A DNA stretch of 7,224 nt from an uncultured Bdellovibrio sp. GTDB taxonomy: Bacteria > Bdellovibrionota > Bdellovibrionia > Bdellovibrionales > Bdellovibrionaceae. The stretch spans positions 1-7,224 of the forward strand of contig CALMPX010000056.1 of assembly GCA_937871355.1 (NCBI GenBank), given 5' to 3'. Within the stretch, counting starts at the first letter, position 1. The number at the start of each line of letters is the position of its first letter. The notes under the pieces were generated by a model. It was not told the origin of the DNA and made no database searches. It worked only from the letters and a program-made list of their open reading frames with translations. Positions 5,535 through 7,224 of the stretch are shown piece after piece. A program made the position numbers and the translations under genes.

Positions 5535-5632
5535 CAATATTACCTGAACCATAGAGCACACGAGCTTCACTAGTAAATTAAAATACCTACACTTACTAAT
5601 GGGTAATTAGATATTCTATTGGCTTTTATTAC

Positions 5633-6274
5633 TTACGGTTTTTTTATAAGATGAATATTTTCATCAAAAGCATAACTATCAATCCATGTAATATTTTTTG
5701 GAATGTCGACGGCAATTAATTGATTTTTATAAAATGCATAAGCAGGAATTGAAGTGAGATTGTTTGATAGTGTAACTGAGCTAAGTTGATTGTTGCCAAA
5801 AGTCCAACTTTCAATTTTTGTTACACTATCTGGAATTATAACTGAAGTGAGCTGATTATTAGCAAAGGCTCCATTTCCAATATAGGTAACACCATTAGAA
5901 ATTATTACTGAATTGAGGCCGCTATAGTTGAAAGCAAATTCAGAAATATAAGTAACGCTACTTGGAATTGTAACTGAGCTTATGTGGTTCAAGAAAAAAG
6001 CTCCTGTCCGAATTCCTGTTACAGTATTTGGAATAATAACAGAGGTTAAGTTACGTTCCCTAAATGCATTATCGCCGATTGATGTTACTGCTATTCCTGA
6101 AATAGTGCTTGGTATGACAATGTCTGTTTCTTTGCACAGGTAGCTTAAAAGTATTCCTTTATCGAATTTCCCTGTGCCGATTGTAAAGCATGACTCAGGA
6201 GTTGTGGCGGTTTGTGCATAAGAAATTGCAGAAGTGATTAAAAAAACAAAAAAAATAGATAGAAATGATTTCAT
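5633..6274 (-). CDS. Secreted BspA-type leucine-rich repeat (LRR_5) protein
   Basis: 213-residue exported protein of the BspA/TpLRR family. The signal peptide (MKSFLSIFFVFLITSAISYA, probable cut before Gln21) is followed by an N-terminal cap with Cys29 and Cys47, likely disulfide-linked; the cap pattern SCF...C...VIPSTI is common ahead of such repeats. After one imperfect repeat (about 52-75) come six uninterrupted 22-residue repeats from 76 to 207, with consensus LTSVxIPxxVTxIxxxAF. Only six residues follow the last repeat, so there is no C-terminal anchor or sorting domain, and the gene may be a truncated member. AAGGAG (6281-6286) lies six bases ahead of the ATG. Family members bind surfaces or host proteins; here that is inference. 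The gene sits inside the direct-repeat unit just downstream of the ABC-F gene and is probably acquired. Confidence 0.88.
   Translation of the reverse strand: MKSFLSIFFVFLITSAISYAQTATTPESCFTIGTGKFDKGILLSYLCKETDIVIPSTISGIAVTSIGDNAFRERNLTSVIIPNTVTGIRTGAFFLNHISSVTIPSSVTYISEFAFNYSGLNSVIISNGVTYIGNGAFANNQLTSVIIPDSVTKIESWTFGNNQLSSVTLSNNLTSIPAYAFYKNQLIAVDIPKNITWIDSYAFDENIHLIKKP
5654..6049 (-). repeat. Six tandem 66-bp LRR-coding repeats
   Basis: Each 66-bp unit encodes 22 residues beginning Leu/Ile-x-Ser-Val. The units start at protein residues 76, 98, 120, 142, 164 and 186. The DNA copies have drifted but keep recurrent blocks such as gtaac..actt and ggaat(t/a)ataact. Such arrays can gain or lose units by recombination. 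Confidence 0.75.
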
Positions 6275-6413
6275 TCAGAACTCCTTTTATGAGTTACAAA
6301 ATACTATAAAAAGAAGCAAATTCAAGCTATTATTTTTTATTTATAATTTTACTACCTATTTATGCGCTAGCAACATCTCTTAAGGAAAAATCTTATATAT
6401 CTTAATCCTAAAT

Positions 6414-7224
6414 TTATGATCTTTTTAAGGTAGACATTTTTTCTAAATTTTCCATATGAGTGAGTAAGATATCTTCTGTCTTTTGTATTTCAGCGGAAGC
6501 CTTGGCCGATTCAATCGCTAAAGTTTGGGCCTGTTGTCCGGTGCTAGATAGAAGGCTGTTATTTAATTCATTTAATTTATTATTTAAGGAAAATAGAATT
6601 TCTTCGGTTTTTAAAATCTTACGTTCTAATTCTTTAATTTCTGAATTTAATCGCTTTTGCTCTTCTTTAAAATTAATTTTTTTATTATCATTCTTAACCT
6701 GAGCAACGTTTGCGGCGCTGATTTGATCTTGATGTTCGTAACGTTCTTTCAAAGCACCACGTTCTAGACTCCAAAGATAATCATCGTAGGTACCAGGATA
6801 CAATTCGACTTGGCCATTGCGAATTTCGATAATTTGCGAAGAGACTTTGCGGATGAACGTGCGATCATGGCTGACAATAATAACGGAACCTTCAAAGTCG
6901 GCTAAGGCTTGCGCTAAGGCGTTCACCGTGTCGAAATCTAAATGATTCGTCGGTTCATCCATCAATAGAACTGGTTTTTTCTGTAAAAGAATTTGACCTA
7001 AAGCCACGCGTGTTTTTTCGCCGCCCGAAAGAACTTTCATTTTTTTATGGATATTGTTTCCTGAAAATAAAAGTGATCCGGCGATATTTAAAATTTCTTG
7101 AGCCATACAATCTTTGTGCGCTTTACGTTGTAAAGCTTCGATGACGGTATCTTCGGCTAATAAATCTTCTGTTAAATGCTGTGCAAAGTACGAGATATCA
7201 ACATTGTGACCATATTTTAATTCT
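6414..7224 (-). CDS. ABC-F family ATPase, C-terminal half (5' partial)
   Basis: Soluble ABC protein with no membrane domain. Known members (EttA, Uup, YheS) bind the ribosomal E site and rescue or tune translation; some confer antibiotic resistance. The visible 270 codons cover most of the second nucleotide-binding domain and the C-terminal extension. The frame is open to the right edge, and the ATG at 7106 is internal. Visible motifs in order are the Q-loop (ISYFAQH), the signature LSGGEKTRVALGQ, Walker B with LLMDEPTNHLD, and the switch His in IIVSHDRTF; Walker A would lie beyond the edge. The segment LYPGTYDDYLW is followed by a Lys/Glu-rich coiled coil of about 90 residues (FKEEQKRLNSEIKELERK...), as in Uup and YheS. 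Subfamily is undecided. The last 35 codons include the stretch duplicated at 5451-5534, so its 3' end may have been replaced. Confidence 0.92.
   Translation of the reverse strand, partial: ELKYGHNVDISYFAQHLTEDLLAEDTVIEALQRKAHKDCMAQEILNIAGSLLFSGNNIHKKMKVLSGGEKTRVALGQILLQKKPVLLMDEPTNHLDFDTVNALAQALADFEGSVIIVSHDRTFIRKVSSQIIEIRNGQVELYPGTYDDYLWSLERGALKERYEHQDQISAANVAQVKNDNKKINFKEEQKRLNSEIKELERKILKTEEILFSLNNKLNELNNSLLSSTGQQAQTLAIESAKASAEIQKTEDILLTHMENLEKMSTLKRS

Larger units (their letters stand above)
5278..5632. other. 355-bp gene-free interval with an inverted repeat and an ABC-F gene remnant
   Basis: This stretch lies between the polyproline gene and the LRR gene. It holds the upstream region of the former (no convincing promoter found), an imperfect inverted repeat at 5355-5396, and the detached 84-bp ABC-F fragment at 5451-5534 with its tail to 5432. 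The rest (5535-5632) is AT-rich and lies after the LRR stop codon. Only a 5-bp CTAAT/ATTAG hairpin without a T run is seen there, so no terminator for the LRR gene is evident. Confidence 0.6.
5451..6519. repeat. 84-bp direct repeats flanking the LRR gene (985-bp repeat-to-repeat unit)
   Basis: The copies are 5451-5534 and 6436-6519, in direct orientation with a constant offset of 985 bp. The interval holds the whole LRR gene and the current 3' end of the ABC-F gene. No transposase or recombinase is encoded between them. Recombination between the copies would delete or circularise the unit and leave a complete ABC-F gene with the alternative tail. Confidence 0.8.

Noticed and set aside
5581..5600. 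CTAAT/ATTAG hairpin as LRR gene terminator
   Set aside because: The stem is 5 bp of mostly A/T and there is no T run after it.
5654..6049. Regular 66-bp repeats as a CRISPR array
   Set aside because: The whole array is an open frame coding for leucine-rich repeats; there are no identical repeats separated by unique spacers.
5451..6519. Insertion sequence or transposon ending in the 84-bp repeats
   Set aside because: No transposase is encoded, the repeats are direct and protein-coding, and no short target duplication was found around them.

Overview
The window looks like chromosomal DNA of a low-GC member of the Bdellovibrionota (Bdellovibrio-like bacteria). The best clue is the operator in front of lexA. 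Its core is TTAC-N3-GTAA, which as I recall is the LexA box described for Bdellovibrio bacteriovorus. Secreted proteins and lipoproteins, a PilZ protein and genes on both strands fit this. The host assignment is an inference: there is no rRNA or other phylogenetic marker here, and the base composition (visibly AT-rich) is lower in GC than B. bacteriovorus HD100.

Layout. A PhnD-type periplasmic binding lipoprotein (+, 5' end outside the window) converges on lexA (-) with one base between the stop codons. Upstream of lexA, on the same strand, is a 54-residue lipoprotein gene. Divergent from it is aqpZ (+), which converges on a small HPF/RaiA-like gene (-); the two share a hairpin that encodes the last codons of the latter. 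The HPF-like gene is divergent from ung (+), and the intergenic space holds a perfect 14-bp palindrome. ung converges on a PilZ-domain gene (-). Next comes a secreted polyproline protein (-) with its own strong terminator. Then comes a BspA-type leucine-rich-repeat protein (-), and last the 3' part of an ABC-F ATPase gene (-) that runs off the right edge.

Most interesting region. An 84-bp stretch of the ABC-F 3' end occurs twice as a direct repeat, at 5451-5534 and 6436-6519, so that the repeats bracket the LRR gene in a 985-bp unit. The copies differ at three positions, all at third codon positions and all synonymous. The detached copy still reads in frame to its own stop codon. This looks like an LRR-gene cassette that entered the 3' end of the ABC-F gene and supplied a new tail, in the manner of an integrative element, or like allelic recombination that left a scar.

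The remaining genes are mostly single-gene units (SOS regulator, water channel, base-excision repair, c-di-GMP-type receptor, ribosome-hibernation-like protein) and do not form an obvious pathway. No tRNA, rRNA, CRISPR array, transposase or insertion sequence was found.
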